Source of the DNA: Prorocentrum cordatum
Lineage: Eukaryota > Sar > Dinophyceae > Prorocentrales > Prorocentraceae
DNA length: 64,000 nt
Assembly: GCA_963575745.1 (NCBI GenBank)
Contig: CAUYUJ010014327.1
Span: forward strand, 252,946 to 316,945
Direction: 5' to 3'
Part shown: in pieces, positions 1 through 10,520 of the stretch
Position numbering within the stretch: position 1 is the first letter of the stretch
Layout of the letters: the number at the start of each line of letters is the position of its first letter
Translations under genes and position numbers: made by a program
The notes under the pieces: generated by a model
What the model was told of the DNA's origin: nothing
Seen by the model: only the letters and a program-made list of their open reading frames with translations
Databases searched by the model: none

Positions 1-300
1 GAAGGAGGCACCTTTCTGGGCCCGAGAAGGCCCCCCCAGAGGCCCTGCAGGGCCCCTTTTCTGCAGCCTCGCTGTCTCCTCTTTTTCGCCGCTCCTTTTC
101 GCGGCGTCCAAGAACCCTTTGGGGATCTACTGACCCGAGAGACCGTGATCCACGACCGCTTCACGATGGAAGAATTCCACCCCTCTTCCTCCGGAGCCCA
201 GGGGTCCCCCCGCCCCCCTCCCCTCCGAAAATCCCCCCCCTCCTTCCCCGGCACCCCCCCCCCTATTCCCCCCTCCGGAAAAGCGTGTGAGATTACTATA

Positions 301-520
301 CCAGTTCGAACACCCCCCCTCCGGAAAGCCGCGGGGGGTCACTACCGGTTCGAACCCCCTCCCCCCCCCTCCGTAGAAAACCAAGGGGGGTCACTACTGG
401 TTCGAACCCCTCCCCCCCCCTCCCCCTCCAGAGAACTGGGGAGGGTCGCTACTGGTTCGAACCCCCGCCCCCCCCCCCCCTTAGAAAACCGGGGCGGACC
501 ACTACCAATTCGAACCCTTC
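301..520 (+). repeat. Tandem repeat with GGTTCGAAC core, about five copies
   Basis: Five copies of a 44-54 bp unit, each with TTCGAAC (near 305, 349, 401, 455 and 509), a C-rich tract and a TAGAAAACC-like spacer. The core GGTTCGAACCC matches the internal B box of RNA polymerase III promoters. No A box or cloverleaf is visible, so no tRNA gene is called. The surrounding 140-540 is C-rich DNA whose open frames are Pro/Ser/Thr-rich and not credible genes. Confidence 0.7.
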
Positions 521-584
521 CCCCCCATCCTTCTCACGCTCACCGCCGGCAAGCGACTCCTGGGTCCACGACCGTCAACACCAC

Positions 585-1120
585 ATCCCCCACTGCTGTC
601 CCCAGCACCACTGTCCTCACCACTACTGTCCCCGCTGTTCCCACCACCGTCCCCACTGTCCCCACCAGTGCTCGCACCACTGTCGCACTGCCCCCAGTCT
701 CCCCACCACTGTTCCTACCACGGTCCCACTCTCCCCACTTCCCCCACGGCCCCAATCACTGTCCCACTGTCCCCACTTTCCCGCTGTCCCCGCCGTTGTC
801 CCACTGAGCTGTCTCACTGTTCCCACCACTATCCCCACTGTCCCCACCCTGTACCTCTGTCCCATTGTCCCACGGCCATCCTCGCCAACGCCCGCCCTCA
901 CCACTGTCCCCACCACCACTGTCCCCACCACTGTCCCACTGTCCCCACCACATTCCCACTGTCCCCACACCACTGTCCCCACCACCACCGTCCCCACCAC
1001 TGCCCCACAGTCCCCACCACTGTCCCACTGTCCCAACTGTTCCCACCATTGTCCCCGCTGTCCCCACCAATGCCCCCACCAGTATTTCACTGTCCCCACT
1101 CTCCCGACCATTGTCCCACC
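585..1120 (+). repeat. Minisatellite CCCACTGTCCCCACCA
   Basis: About 530 bp of degenerate tandem repeats built from CACTGTCCC and CCACCACTGTCC. Every frame on both strands stays open and gives Pro/His/Cys-rich or Gly/Thr/Val-rich ORFs, which are artefacts. The reverse complement of this repeat recurs at 3543-3672. Confidence 0.9.
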
Positions 1121-1234
1121 ACGTAATTGTATAGAATAAGGATGAAAAGTAATAGGAGAAAACGGAAGGAGGGAGGAAACAAACAGGGGAGGCTGTTTGT
1201 TTTCGGATTAGTCCTACTCGTATTCTATGCTTAT

Positions 1235-1330
1235 TACCCGCATGTATTGTTTAATTGCTATTCTTATTACTATCATTACTGTTGTTATTACTTGTACCAA
1301 TATTACTTTTGAATTGTAGTATTGTGCTTC
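1235..1330. repeat. AT-rich low-complexity island 1
   Basis: TATTACT/TATTATT-type sequence, in strong contrast to the GC-rich surroundings. Similar islands occur at 3056-3400 and, in opposite orientation, at 7080-7255. Confidence 0.6.
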
Positions 1331-1553
1331 TTTGTTTTGTTGGACACATTGTCGTAATTATGTTGTGCGGGTGCGGTGCTAAGACGACGCGTCGTGCGTG
1401 GCGGGGGCGATATCCTCGGATGCACTACCCGACACGACGGCACGGAAACAACAATGTTTCAACAGGGGTGGTGCTACAAATCGTATAGGACAAGGATGAT
1501 GAAGAAAATGAGAAAAACAACTCGTCAGAGTGAGGGGGCCGAACGGTCATGAT

Positions 1554-1672
1554 TATCGTTGTTGTTGTTGTTTGGTGGTTGTTGTTTGTTGCTTGTTGTT
1601 TGTTGTTTGTTGGTGTTGTTTGTTGTTTGTTGTTTGTTGTTTGTCGTTTTTGTTGTTTTTGTTGTTGTTGTT
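1554..1672 (+). repeat. TTG-rich tandem repeat (TGTTGTTTGT)n
   Basis: About 120 bp of GTT/TTGTTTG tandem sequence directly in front of the CGACCCACC minisatellite. It forms the Val/Leu/Cys-rich or Asn/Gln/Thr-rich ends of several spurious ORFs. Confidence 0.85.
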
Positions 1673-1675
1673 GTC

Positions 1676-1940
1676 CCACCCGCAACCCGCCCCGCGACCC
1701 GCCCGCGACCCAACCCGCGACCCACCCTGCGACCCACCCGCGACCCACCCGCGACCCACCCGCGACCCACCCCGCGACCCACCCCACGATCCACCCCGCG
1801 ACCCACCCCGCGACCCACCCCGCGACCCACCCCGCGACCCGCCCGCGGCCCACCCCGCGACCAACCCGCGACCCACCCGCGACCCACCCGCGACCCACCC
1901 GCGACCTACCCCGCGACCTACCCGCGACCTACCCTCGACC
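1676..1940 (+). repeat. Minisatellite CGCGACCCACC
   Basis: More than 20 tandem copies of a 10-13 bp unit (CGCGACCCACCC and variants). Frames on both strands are open and encode RPTRDPP- or VAGWVAG-like repeats, so the long ORFs here are repeat artefacts. Confidence 0.9.
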
Positions 1941-1942
1941 CA

Positions 1943-2362
1943 AACCACGTTCAAGGTACGAACCACCATTGCCGGCGCATGCGACGGATTTTTTTGCATC
2001 CCTTCCAAGTGGAGAGCCCGCGACCCACCCCGCGACCGACTCGCGACCAACTCGCGACCCAAACCACGTTCAGGGCGCGAACTACATTTTTTGGCGCCCG
2101 CGGCGGGCATCTTTTGCATTCGCTTCAGGTGGAGAGCCCGCGGCCCAACCGCGACCACGTTCAGGGTACAAACCACATTTTTCGGCGCCTGCGGCGGGCA
2201 TATTTTGCATTCGTCCCCGGTGGAGAACCCGCGGCCCACCCGCGACCCAAACCACGTTCAGTGAACAAACATTTTTGTTTGGCGCCTGCGGCGGGCTGCT
2301 TTTGCATTCCTTCCAGGTGGAAGTGGAAAGCCCGCAACCCACCCGCGACCTAAACCACGTTC
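1943..2362 (+). repeat. Tandem repeat of about 90-120 bp
   Basis: CCACGTTCA recurs at about 1945, 2064, 2154, 2252 and 2354. Each unit continues through an ACAAACCACATTTTT-like stretch, GGCGCCTGCGGCGGGC, TTTTGCATTC and a GTGGAGAGCCCGCG segment. Units diverge by point changes and small indels. The end of each unit contains the CGACCCACC motif of the neighbouring minisatellite, so the two arrays are probably related. Confidence 0.85.
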
Positions 2363-2627
2363 ACTGAACAAACCAATGCCGCACAAGCGCGGCAGCGGTT
2401 TTGCATGCCGTCTGAGCCCGCAAGAACCTCTTCAAACCCCGCGCATCCAGTCCAGCCCGTCCAGCAACTTTGCCCTGGCGAGTTGCCTTGATCAGAGAAG
2501 GCGGGGAGCATAAAGTGGAAAAAAGGATTGCGTTGCAGCGATCTTGGGAAAAGGGGGGGAGGCAGGAGGAGTAAACAGGGGACGACGAGAACGCGGAAGA
2601 AAGGAGGATGTACGGATAATGTGGAGA

Positions 2628-2960
2628 AAGAAAAGGAGGAGGAGCAGGAGGACGAGGAGGGGGAGGAGGGGGAGGAGGAGGACGAGGAGGGGGAGGAGGG
2701 GGAGGATGATGATGATGATGGGCGACAATGGGAGGACGATGATGGAGGCCGATGAGGGGGAGGACGACAATGGGAGGACGATGATGAAAGGACGAGGGGG
2801 GAGAGGGAGGACGAGGGAGAAGAGGAGGATAACGAGGTGGAGGAGGATAACGATGACGATGAGGACGAGGACGAGGAACAGGAGGAGGAGGACGAGGAGG
2901 AGGAGGAGGAGGAGGAGGAGGAGAAGGTGGAGGAGGAGCAGGAGGAGGAGGATGAGCGCG
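2628..2960 (+). repeat. Polypurine (GAGGAGGAC)n tract
   Basis: About 330 bp of GAG/GAC-rich sequence giving Glu/Asp-rich, Arg-rich and Ser-rich ORFs in different frames. No gene is supported. Confidence 0.9.
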
Positions 2961-3055
2961 CCATCGACAGGGAAGGTGGGGGCCACGAGGTCCGCCGGCT
3001 CGACGACGCCCGCGTCGCCCGCGCCCGCCCCCTCACTCTTATCCGCAATTGCGGG

Positions 3056-3400
3056 GTGCTACGTATCATTCTTATTCGTATGTTAATTCTTATTCGTATT
3101 ATATGATGAATATGTTGTTAGTATTACCATCCTTAGTATTACAGTTCTCTTTATTTCTTCCGAGTATTGTTTTTTCGGGTAATGGTTACTGTTCTTAATT
3201 ATTGTATCACGACTCTTCATATTACTCTTATCAGTACTGGTTTCGGTATTCTTATTGTTACTCTGATCATTATTTTTCTGTTGATAATCATTATGATTGA
3301 TATTATTCCTCTTGTTAGCACTATTATTCTTATTATTATGAATCGCATTTTACTCTAATGCTGATTATGATTTCAATTCCAATTGAGATACCACCCGAGC
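3056..3400. repeat. AT-rich low-complexity island 2
   Basis: About 340 bp of TTATTATTCTTAT-like sequence, by far the most AT-rich stretch of this part of the window. It gives a hydrophobic 63-codon ORF at 3167-3358 that looks like a composition artefact. The following 150 bp repeat the motif GCGGTGCTAAT. Confidence 0.6.
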
Positions 3401-3542
3401 CGGGGCGCGGAAATTATTTATTATCGTTCAATTCGCGCGGTGCTAATCATATCGCTCGGCGAAAACAGCCCCCCATAATTATCTAATTACGGTGCGGTGC
3501 TAATGATAACCTCGGGGGGGTCCTTCATGGCTTGATGAGGTT

Positions 3543-3672
3543 ACAGTGGGAAGAGTGGTGGGGACAGTGGGACAGTGGTGGGGACAGTGGGGACGGTGGG
3601 ACAGCACAGTGGGACAGCGGCGGGGACAGTGGGACAGTGGTGGGTACAGTGGGGACAGTGGTGGGGACCGTG
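3543..3672 (+). repeat. Minisatellite GGGACAGTGGTGGGGACAGT (inverse of 585-1120)
   Basis: Reverse-complement version of the 585-1120 minisatellite. The two arrays face each other across about 2.4 kb and could pair as a large hairpin. Confidence 0.85.
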
Positions 3673-3846
3673 GATGTGGACGAGGGGGTAGCGGAGTGGT
3701 ACAGATCTCGTCAAGCCCGACTATGGGCCCCACACTGGAGCACGTTCTTTTGGAACGCGGCGGCCGTCCCGACGCTGGTGCGACGCTGGGATCCGAGGGT
3801 CTCGCGACCGCACCGCATCGCGCATCCAACGACGGCGATCCCAGGG

Positions 3847-4005
3847 TCAGGTCGGGCATGTCCCCCTACAGGCAAATTTTAGAGGAAAAACATTTGAATA
3901 GTCAAACATACACAAGAATTATCGAACATAGTCGAAACATCGTCCCCTGACTATTTCTAAAAGTATGTTTGAAGGTCCCTCCTGTAGAGGGACGTGCCCG
4001 ACTTC
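3847..4005 (+). mobile_element. Family A MITE (Mutator-like), copy 1
   Basis: 159-bp element without coding capacity. The left end is TCAGGTCGGGCATGTCC and the right end, read inverted, is GAAGTCGGGCACGTCC; the TIRs continue into CTACAGG. It is flanked by a perfect 9-bp direct repeat ATCCCAGGG (3838-3846 and 4006-4014). A 9-bp TSD is typical of Mutator-like elements. Five other copies lie in the window (21996, 22871, 50560, 52159 and 63776). The transposase source is not here. Confidence 0.8.
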
Positions 4006-4624
4006 ATCCCAGGGCCCCACATGCTGTGGCGCCAGCGGGGCGGCGTGGAGCAGTTGGCGGGCGGGGCTGGAGGGGAGGGGGCGGGGGGGGGGGGGCGAGC
4101 CAAGCTTCGTCGTCTGGTCCTGGGATAGTTCTGCTCGATAGTCGTGATGTTGGAGAACAGGTTGGGCACGACGCCTTCGCGGCGGCCGGGGGGGGGAGGG
4201 AGCAGGATAGAAGACTGGGGCGGTCGAAGGATACCGAAGCACACGATAAGGGACTCCGCTGGGACGGAAGAGGAGCCAGGGGGACGCCAACACTACACCT
4301 GCACCGATCCTGGCAGGATCGGGTCAGGTGTAGTCGTTACCCTCCGAGGAGGGTGAGATGGGAGGGAGCCGAACGCAGTGGAAGAGAACTACTGCGATCT
4401 TCTCCGGAACTGCTGCTCCCTAGGCTTGGTGACGGTTGACAGAAGACCAGACGAGACGGCCGACTGATTGTATGTGAAATGATAGTCTCCAGGATGGGCT
4501 AGAATTGGGCTAGGGCAAGGCGCCCCTACTCCAATCGGCGGATTTACCCAGAAAGACACGACCAAAGAACAGACGTCACGCCAGAACACAAGCACGGCTA
4601 AGCAAATAGCACACGCAACGGGTA

Positions 4625-4906
4625 GCCCCCCCGCTAGACCCACACTACTCTGAAATCCCATCCATGGAAGGAACAGAACTATGAACAAACAATGTTGGCG
4701 CTCCGCGCGGATTTCTTGGATCTGCGCCAGGGCCCCCTCCCTGGCGCGCGGAGCGCGCCAGGGGCGGCGCCAAAAGCACCGCCAGGGGGAGCCCAGCGCG
4801 GATCCAAGAAATCCGCGCTCATCGCCTAAAATTTATGTTTACGGCGTTTATTATTCTTCGAGGGCAGCCCCCCCGCTAGACCCACATTACTCTGAAATCC
4901 CATCCA
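4625..4906. repeat. 40-bp direct repeats around a family F palindromic element
   Basis: A 40-bp sequence ending in ACTCTGAAATCCCATCCA occurs at 4625-4664 and 4867-4906, 242 bp apart. Between them is a small palindromic element: GCGCGGATTTCTTGGATC at 4705-4722 is perfectly inverted at 4801-4818, with GC-rich inner arms. The same arms recur at 21852-21973 and 58213-58315 (family F). Confidence 0.75.
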
Positions 4907-4949
4907 GCCAATCCATCGTCGCCCTCCGTCTCCATCTCCCCCCCTCGCA

Positions 4950-4972
4950 CGTACACGCACGCAGGCACGCAG

Positions 4973-5039
<67 letters not shown>

Positions 5040-5155
5040 CACAGACGCACACACACGCAGACGCACACACACACACACACAGAGACACACACACACGCGC
5101 ACACACGCGCACACACACACGCACACACGCACACACACACACACACACACCGCAT
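4950..5155 (+). repeat. (CACG)n / (CA)n microsatellite
   Basis: About 200 bp of alternating CACG and CA repeats. The Cys-Val or Thr-His ORFs that cross it are artefacts. Confidence 0.95.
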
Positions 5156-5511
5156 GCGTACACACGAGCAGTGCACGCAGACGCCCCGCTTGCCCATCCA
5201 TCTCTCGAGAGTTTCCTTGGGAAGAGGGAGGGAATCATGAGGAAGGGAAGGAGAGAGCATTTGAGTAGGGGATCTACTACAGAACCGATTTACCTCCAAA
5301 AAATCAATGCTCCGTCGAATCTATGAAACATGAATGCGATGCGCCCCAGGTCGTCGGAGGTTTCTATATGCATTTTGTGCAGATTCGGCGGACAAATGAA
5401 TTCTGGGGTAAATCAGTTCTGCAGTCGATCCCCCACTCGAGGCATGGGAAAGAGCGAAGGGGGGGATGAGGAGGGGGAGGACAGGGACCGCGATGACAGA
5501 CCAAGCATCTG

Positions 5512-5596
5512 TACAGGGCAACTTTTAATACATAAGATGTTTTAAATATGGGATTTTACACCGGCACGCGGAGCATGTATTAAAAACGGTGCTGTA
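5512..5596 (+). mobile_element. Family J MITE, copy 1 (TA...TA, Tc1/mariner-like)
   Basis: 85-bp element: TACAGGGCAACTTTTAATAC at the left matches the inverted right end TACAGCACCGTTTTTAATAC. It begins and ends with TA next to CAG/CTG, as in Tc1/mariner-type MITEs. A longer relative lies at 48478-48652. Confidence 0.6.
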
Positions 5597-5718
5597 CCGT
5601 CCCGCATACGCAACCGCTGGGACCACCGCGCGGAGGGCGCGCTCCGCGCCCTCCGCCTCGGCCTAGCACTCGAGACGCACGGACAAGAGCCGAGGGCTCA
5701 AAGCCGAAGCGCTCGGTA

Positions 5719-5889
5719 TCGGGGATGGACAGACCTCCCTTTAGTAAGACGTGGTTCAGTGAAAACGACCTCGGGCCCAAACCTGGCGGGCGCAAGCCTG
5801 GAAAATGACGGCCGCGGCGCCCTCTCGAGAACCGAAAACGGACAATTCACTAATCGACGTGTCAGGGTAGGAGGTCTATCCACCTCCGA
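5719..5889 (+). mobile_element. Family B MITE, copy 1
   Basis: 171-bp element with TIRs TCGGGGATGGACAGACCTCC (left) and TCGGAGGTGGATAGACCTCC (right, inverted). The interior contains GAAAACGGACAATTCACT and ATCGACGTGTCA, nearly identical in the copies at 21655-21809 and 48055-48225. GGTA flanks both ends, but the TSD length is not consistent among copies. No coding capacity. Confidence 0.75.
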
Positions 5890-5955
5890 GGTACTGCTGG
5901 AGGTGGGACGCTGGGCACTGGCTGAGAAGTGACTGACCAGACGCAACTCTGCCCA

Positions 5956-6236
5956 CGTGTACTCAAAGTATCTCAATAGTTTTTTGCGGTGACCAATAGT
6001 CCGTCGGGGGGGGGGGGGGGGGGCCCGGCAGGCCGGGGGGAGGCCCTGTAGTCCAGAGGGGGGTCCTTGTAGTCCGGGGAGGGCCCTTGTAGCCCCAGGG
6101 GGACACTTGTCGTCTAGAGGAAGGTCCCTGTAGTCCCGGGGGGGCCCTTGTAGTCCGGAGGAGGGGCCCCTGTAGTCCGGGGGGGCCCTGTAACCCGGGG
6201 GCCCAAAAACTATTGAGGTACTCAGAATAGGCGCGT
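5956..6236. mobile_element. Foldback element with internal GTAGTCC minisatellite
   Basis: Arms of about 25-30 bp (containing TCTCAATAGTTTTTT at 5970-5985; inverted copy AAAAACTATTGAGGTACTC at about 6206-6226) enclose some seven tandem units of CCTTGTAGTCCGGGG. TIRs enclosing tandem repeats are a known foldback-transposon architecture. Confidence 0.6.
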
Positions 6237-6299
6237 GTTTTCCCCGATTCCGCCCCGTTCCCCCCCACCCCCGGGGCTCTCCACCAGCCAGGGGTAAAG

Positions 6300-6480
6300 A
6301 AGGGGGAAAAGGTAGCGAGGGAGGGGAAGGATGAGGAAGGAAAGGGGGAAGGAGGGAAGCGGGGGAGGGGGAATGGAGGAGGCGAGGGGAGGCGAGAGGA
6401 TGGGAGGAGGAGGGAGGATGGAGGGAGGGGAGGGAAGAGGGGGGGGGAGGAGGGAATGACGGGGAGGGGGGGGGGGACAG
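6300..6480 (+). repeat. Polypurine (GGGGAGG)n tract
   Basis: G/A-rich low-complexity sequence. The Pro/Ser-rich minus-strand ORFs through it are artefacts. Confidence 0.85.
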
Positions 6481-6559
6481 GGGAGTATCGAGGAGGAGAG
6501 GGAGGAAAGCGAGGAACCAGCACGCCCTCCCGAGAGGGCGGCCTCCCCCCGCGCGCGCG

Positions 6560-6660
6560 GAGCCCGCGGGCGGCAGCGGCGGCGGCGCCGAAGGCCAGCA
6601 GCCCCAGCAGCACGGCCACGAGCAGGCCGAGGGCGCAGTCGAGCACCATGGCCCAGGCCT
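6560..6660 (-). CDS. Candidate exon encoding a transmembrane helix
   Basis: After a possible acceptor CGGCAG|AGGCC the minus strand reads (E)AWAMVLDCALGLLVAVLLG followed by LLAFGAAAAAA and RGLRARGG: a strongly hydrophobic stretch of about 20 residues ending in basic residues. Entering in the phase left by the DHHC exon at 32868-32909 (one base left over) gives this frame, so it could be the third membrane helix of that palmitoyltransferase about 26 kb downstream. It could equally be a signal anchor of another gene, or chance. The donor could not be placed. Confidence 0.3.
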
Positions 6661-6774
6661 CTGCCGATCGTGGCGGCGACGCGGAGCGCGGGGTGCAGGA
6701 CGGGTCGGCAACGGGTCGGGCTCAGGGTCACGAGTGAGGAGCAACAGTTGGCGGCGAGCGATGGGGGGGGAGTG

Positions 6775-6925
6775 AGAATGAGAAGGCCTTCTGAGAAGGC
6801 GGCGGGACTTCTCAGAAGCCCTCGCGCCTTCTGAGAGGTTCTTTCTGTCTCCGGGGAAAGCTTCAAAAACTTCTCAGAATGCCGGGGGGCTTCTGAGACT
6901 TCTGAGAAGGCCCGCCCCTTCTCAC
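6775..6925 (+). mobile_element. Family C hairpin element, copy 1
   Basis: Built from repeated palindromes CTTCTGAGAAG/CTTCTCAGAAG. It aligns in reverse orientation with 52490-52645, sharing GGCGGCGGGACTTCTCAGAA and GCCCTCGCGCCTTCTGAGA. A weaker relative is at about 47640-47735. No ORF, and TSDs not found. Confidence 0.55.
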
Positions 6926-7079
6926 TTCCCACCCTCGCTCGCCGCCGAAACATTGTACGAGTGACAGCAGGAGCAGCAGCAGAGCACACAGATCAGACTG
7001 TGGATGCGAGAAGTCGTGGTACTTCTTGTTCGAGGGGGAGAGCACGTAGGAATGCTAACAACACCTAGAAATAAAAACA

Positions 7080-7255
7080 ACACCAATGCCAAACGCTAAG
7101 GCGACGAATAATAATACTAATACTAATAATAATGAGAAGAACAATCATACGATTAACGATAAACAAGAATTTGTAATAGGAATAATAATCACAATAAGAA
7201 TCATACTGATAATAATGATACTAAGAACAATAATACGGGTAATACTACCAATGCG
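7080..7255. repeat. AT-rich low-complexity island 3
   Basis: AATAATAATACTAATA-type sequence, the reverse-complement type of islands 1 and 2. Nothing recognisable follows in 7256-7615. Confidence 0.6.
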
Positions 7256-7617
7256 ATGGGAAATCCAATTCCACAAACGGGGGCGTGCCCATCGGCACCA
7301 AGTGGAGAGCGACATTCTTCCTGAGTGCTGGCGACGACCTGGGCGAATCGGTAAAGCGGCTCGAATCGGAATGTGAGTGTGCGTCGGGCCGGGATGCTCG
7401 GATGATAATTCGGAGCAGGAGTCCGACTCGACCACCAACGATCTACATATCTGTTAACGTCGTTTCCTCGCACGTCCGTGAAGTCCGTTTGGCCCAGGGC
7501 TCTGAGGCACCATGGTCAGCTTCAGGCCTGCTGGACTCCTTGACAGCCAAGGCTTTAAAGAGAAAACACTTGCCCTGACATTGAAATCGCCATATCCCAT
7601 TACTTGTGGCCTACGCC

Positions 7618-7870
7618 GTTCAGATGATAATTCGGAGCGCGTGTTGCAAGATCGGTCAACATCGGATCGGGCAATCGGATCGAATGGGAAAGTGCGTCGG
7701 ACGCGACTGCATCACCACGGAATCGAAATCGAGTCGGATCGACCGCACCAGGAAACGCAACAACTCCATGCGAACATCTGGGTGCATCGGATCGCTGGGA
7801 AAGCAACATCGAATCGTATCGAGCCGGGTCAGTTCGATATCAAACCAAATCCATCGAATCGAAATGCACC
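7618..7870 (+). repeat. ATCGG/GAATCG-rich dispersed repeat (family H)
   Basis: Dense GGATCG, GAATCGAATCG and ATCGAGTCGGATCG motifs, without a fixed unit length. Related stretches occur at 18415-18600, 53860-53990 and 59180-59420. The last shares a CACCAGGAAACGCAACAAC-like segment with this copy, so the family is a diverged dispersed element rather than simple sequence only. Confidence 0.6.
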
Positions 7871-8088
7871 CCGTGTTGGAGCCCCTCACTGCGACGCGGG
7901 CAAGTTAAAGAAAGGGCTGGAGTCGAACAATCTCGCAGGTCCGCCTCCTTCCTCCTCCAAGCCCCCTCTCCTCGGACTGCTTCCGTCTTTTCTCTGGGAG
8001 GGGGAAGGGGGCGGAACGAGCTGGCTCAGGTCGGACGACTGGCGGGATTGTAAAGGGGGGGCTCGCGAATCAGCTCACGTAGCTGATC

Positions 8089-8283
8089 TTCCTGGCGTAC
8101 ACCCTGCGAAATGCTTAAGAAATCATGGGTTAAGAAATTCATAGTCTCAGAACTCGAGTAAAAACCCAAAATTTCCATTCAAATCTTAGGATTTACATTG
8201 AAACGTTAAGAATAATCGAGACTCTGGCCGAAAACTTAGGTTTTCTTAAGCATCGCATAAGGTGTATCCTGGCGCCAGGAAGC
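8089..8283. mobile_element. Foldback element with 45-bp arms
   Basis: The left arm (about 8090-8134, with GGCGTACACCCTGCGAAATG then CTTAAGAAA) is inverted at about 8237-8281 (TTTCTTAAGCATCGCATAAG then GTGTATCCTGGCG). The loop is AT-richer, around 100 bp. No ORF. Confidence 0.55.
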
Positions 8284-8779
8284 ACCCGTGCACTCGAGGA
8301 AAGGCGCCTGGCGGAGGCGCCGAAACCAGCTGCATGCGGGCGACTGCGCAATCGTTCCCATTCCGAAGGAACGCTGGCTTCGACGACCGCTGGTTTCGCT
8401 GCATCGCGGGCTTCGCCCGGCTGGCTTCGCCGACGCTCACGTGCCGGGAGGCCCGCGGGCCCGCCCGCTCGACCCGCCCGTGACGGTCCTGCCCGCCTGA
8501 CCGAGCTGCCCGTTACTGTCCCGCCCGCAAGGCGAACCCCGCCGTCGACGAAACCTGTCATCGGCGCCAGCCGTCGGCGAAACCAGCGGTGAGGGGCAAC
8601 GACAGGGGGGGACAGGCACAGGGGGGGATGCATCGACCCCGAATGGTCGGTACATCGCCCATGCATCCTCTTTGCATCTGGGGGATACATCGCCCTGATA
8701 TCAACGATGCATCCCCCAGATGCCTATCCCCATCCCCCTCAAACGTTGCCCCCGAAGCGGCTGGCGGAACCAGAGCTTG

Positions 8780-8783
<4 letters not shown>

Positions 8784-8816
<33 letters not shown>

Positions 8817-8955
8817 ACACACACACACGCACTCACACACACACACACACACACACGCACACACACACACACACACCCACACCGACACCCACACCCACAC
8901 CCATACCCACCCACATACCCACCCACATACACAAACACACACAAATACACACGCG
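8784..8955 (+). repeat. (CA)n microsatellite with CACCCA variants
   Basis: About 170 bp of (AC)n grading into (ACACCC)n and ACAAACAC. Confidence 0.95.
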
Positions 8956-9239
8956 CGCAGTGGTCATTGGGCCGGCACTTTTTTGTCGCAGCGGCGAGAA
9001 TCCTAGCCGCGTTCAAAGGAGGCAGACGTGGGATGCACTAGGGCACGGCGGGCAGCGGGAGGAGGAGAGAGCGGGGTGGAGTGGGGCAGGAGTATGTTCA
9101 GACCATGCAGTCCTTGTGCGTCTGCCGGATGGCCAACACACGTCCTGAGGAAATAATCGACCAAACTCGCCGCCGACTGGCCTGCCGACCATCCCAGGGC
9201 GGGCGAGAAATGGGGGGGGAGAAACAAATCGGGGGTCAC

Positions 9240-9971
9240 TTAAATGTGCTCTCTGATCTTAGATTGCTGTTCCTCCTGCGCGGCGATCGTGCTTCCACTT
9301 TCTGAGCTGGCGGTGGTTGATATGTTGTGATGGAGGCTGCTTCGACTTCTGTCGGCGCTGGTGGTCGGTGGTAATCGGAGCTGGAGGGCAGTAATGGTCG
9401 GCCTTCGTGCTGCTTTCCACGAAGTTCTGGCGAGGACGGTTCTCCCGAGCGGGCTCCACCACGTCGTGTCCGCTGTGGCTGCAAGCCGTCCCACGCCGTT
9501 GCTGTCAGGAACGCCGTCGTGGTCGGATGGCTTCGCCGAAGTCGTCCTGTGTGGTTCCTCCGTCAGCGCTCCTATCCAGGTCCCCCGTAATATAGCTCCG
9601 TTTAAGAGAGCCCTTCTGGGGTGGATCCGGGGGCCGGATCCTGCACTCGGCTGACAAGGCCGAGCGGCAAGAGTCTCTCCCCAAACTGCGCCTAGCATGG
9701 GTGACGATCGGGCTGCTAACCACCTGTTTTGCAGAGACGGCCGAAGCCCGCGCCAAGGGGGGTACCAGGAAGAAGGGAGTAGCACATCATGCCCCGAGGC
9801 ATGTGCGATGAGCATATGGATGATGAGGGGGGGAGAGGTGAAAGAAGCAGCGTGGGCATGACCTCTGGGAGAGTTCGTGATCCTGGCAGCGAGATCTCCC
9901 CCAGGTCCTCGCCCCCACCTCGGCGTCCCTGGCCTCTGCAAGGTCTGCAGGGACAGTGCGCATGTCGTCAT
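9240..9971. other. Unassigned region with a 243-codon minus-strand ORF
   Basis: The minus strand is open for 243 codons and the plus strand also has medium ORFs. Composition is neither repetitive nor obviously coding, and no motif of a known family is visible. It may be remnant transposon sequence; no gene is called. Confidence 0.25.
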
Positions 9972-9999
9972 TCCTGAATCGCGAGCAACCCGGTGGTGT

Positions 10000-10520
10000 C
10001 ATGTCGAAGAGGCGGGGGAGGGAGGAAGATAACGAGGGAGGGTGAGGAGAAGAGGGAGGGAGACGGAGGAGAGACGATGGAGAGGACCACGAGGGAGCAG
10101 GAGGATATGACGGGGACGGGGAGGGAGGAAGAGGACAACCAGGAAGAGGGAGGAGAGGGAGTCACGGGGAGGAGGAGCACGGAGAAGGAGGAGCAAGGAC
10201 CATAGAGGATTCAGGAGGGACATGGAGGACGGAGGAGGCTGACACGCCTCGCTGCCATGCGAAGGCGAGGGAGACGGGAGAGGCCAGGCACACCCGAGCG
10301 GCCTCGCGCACGCTCAGGTCGAACGGCACCAAGTTGCTCGAGAAACCCTCGCCTGAGGAAAGCGCGCGAACCATCGAATGGCCCGGGCATGGCAGACCAC
10401 CGTATGTTCGATGGTCCTCGTCTCGTGGGGTAGGGCGTGCGGGAGAGGGAGAGGAGGAGGAGGAGGAGGAGGAGGAAAACGAGGAGGAGGCGGAGGAGGA
10501 GGATAAGCTTGAGGAGGACG
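10000..10520 (+). repeat. Polypurine tracts (GGGAGGAAGA, GAGGAG)
   Basis: G/A-rich blocks at about 10010-10205 and 10440-10505 flank a short mixed-sequence stretch. ORFs through them are Glu- or Arg-rich artefacts. The purine-rich tract continues to the LINE 2 target site at 10736-10750. Confidence 0.8.

Noticed and set aside
301-520. tRNA genes
   Set aside because: B-box-like cores are present, but no A box, acceptor stem or cloverleaf folds around them.
145-1134. Pro/Thr- and Gly/Val-rich ORFs on both strands
   Set aside because: They follow the minisatellite unit in every frame and have no non-repeat part.
4681-5299. Cys-Val and Thr-His ORFs, also at 8.7-9.1, 18.4-19.9 and 42.3 kb
   Set aside because: Translations of (CA)n, (CACG)n and (GT)n microsatellites.
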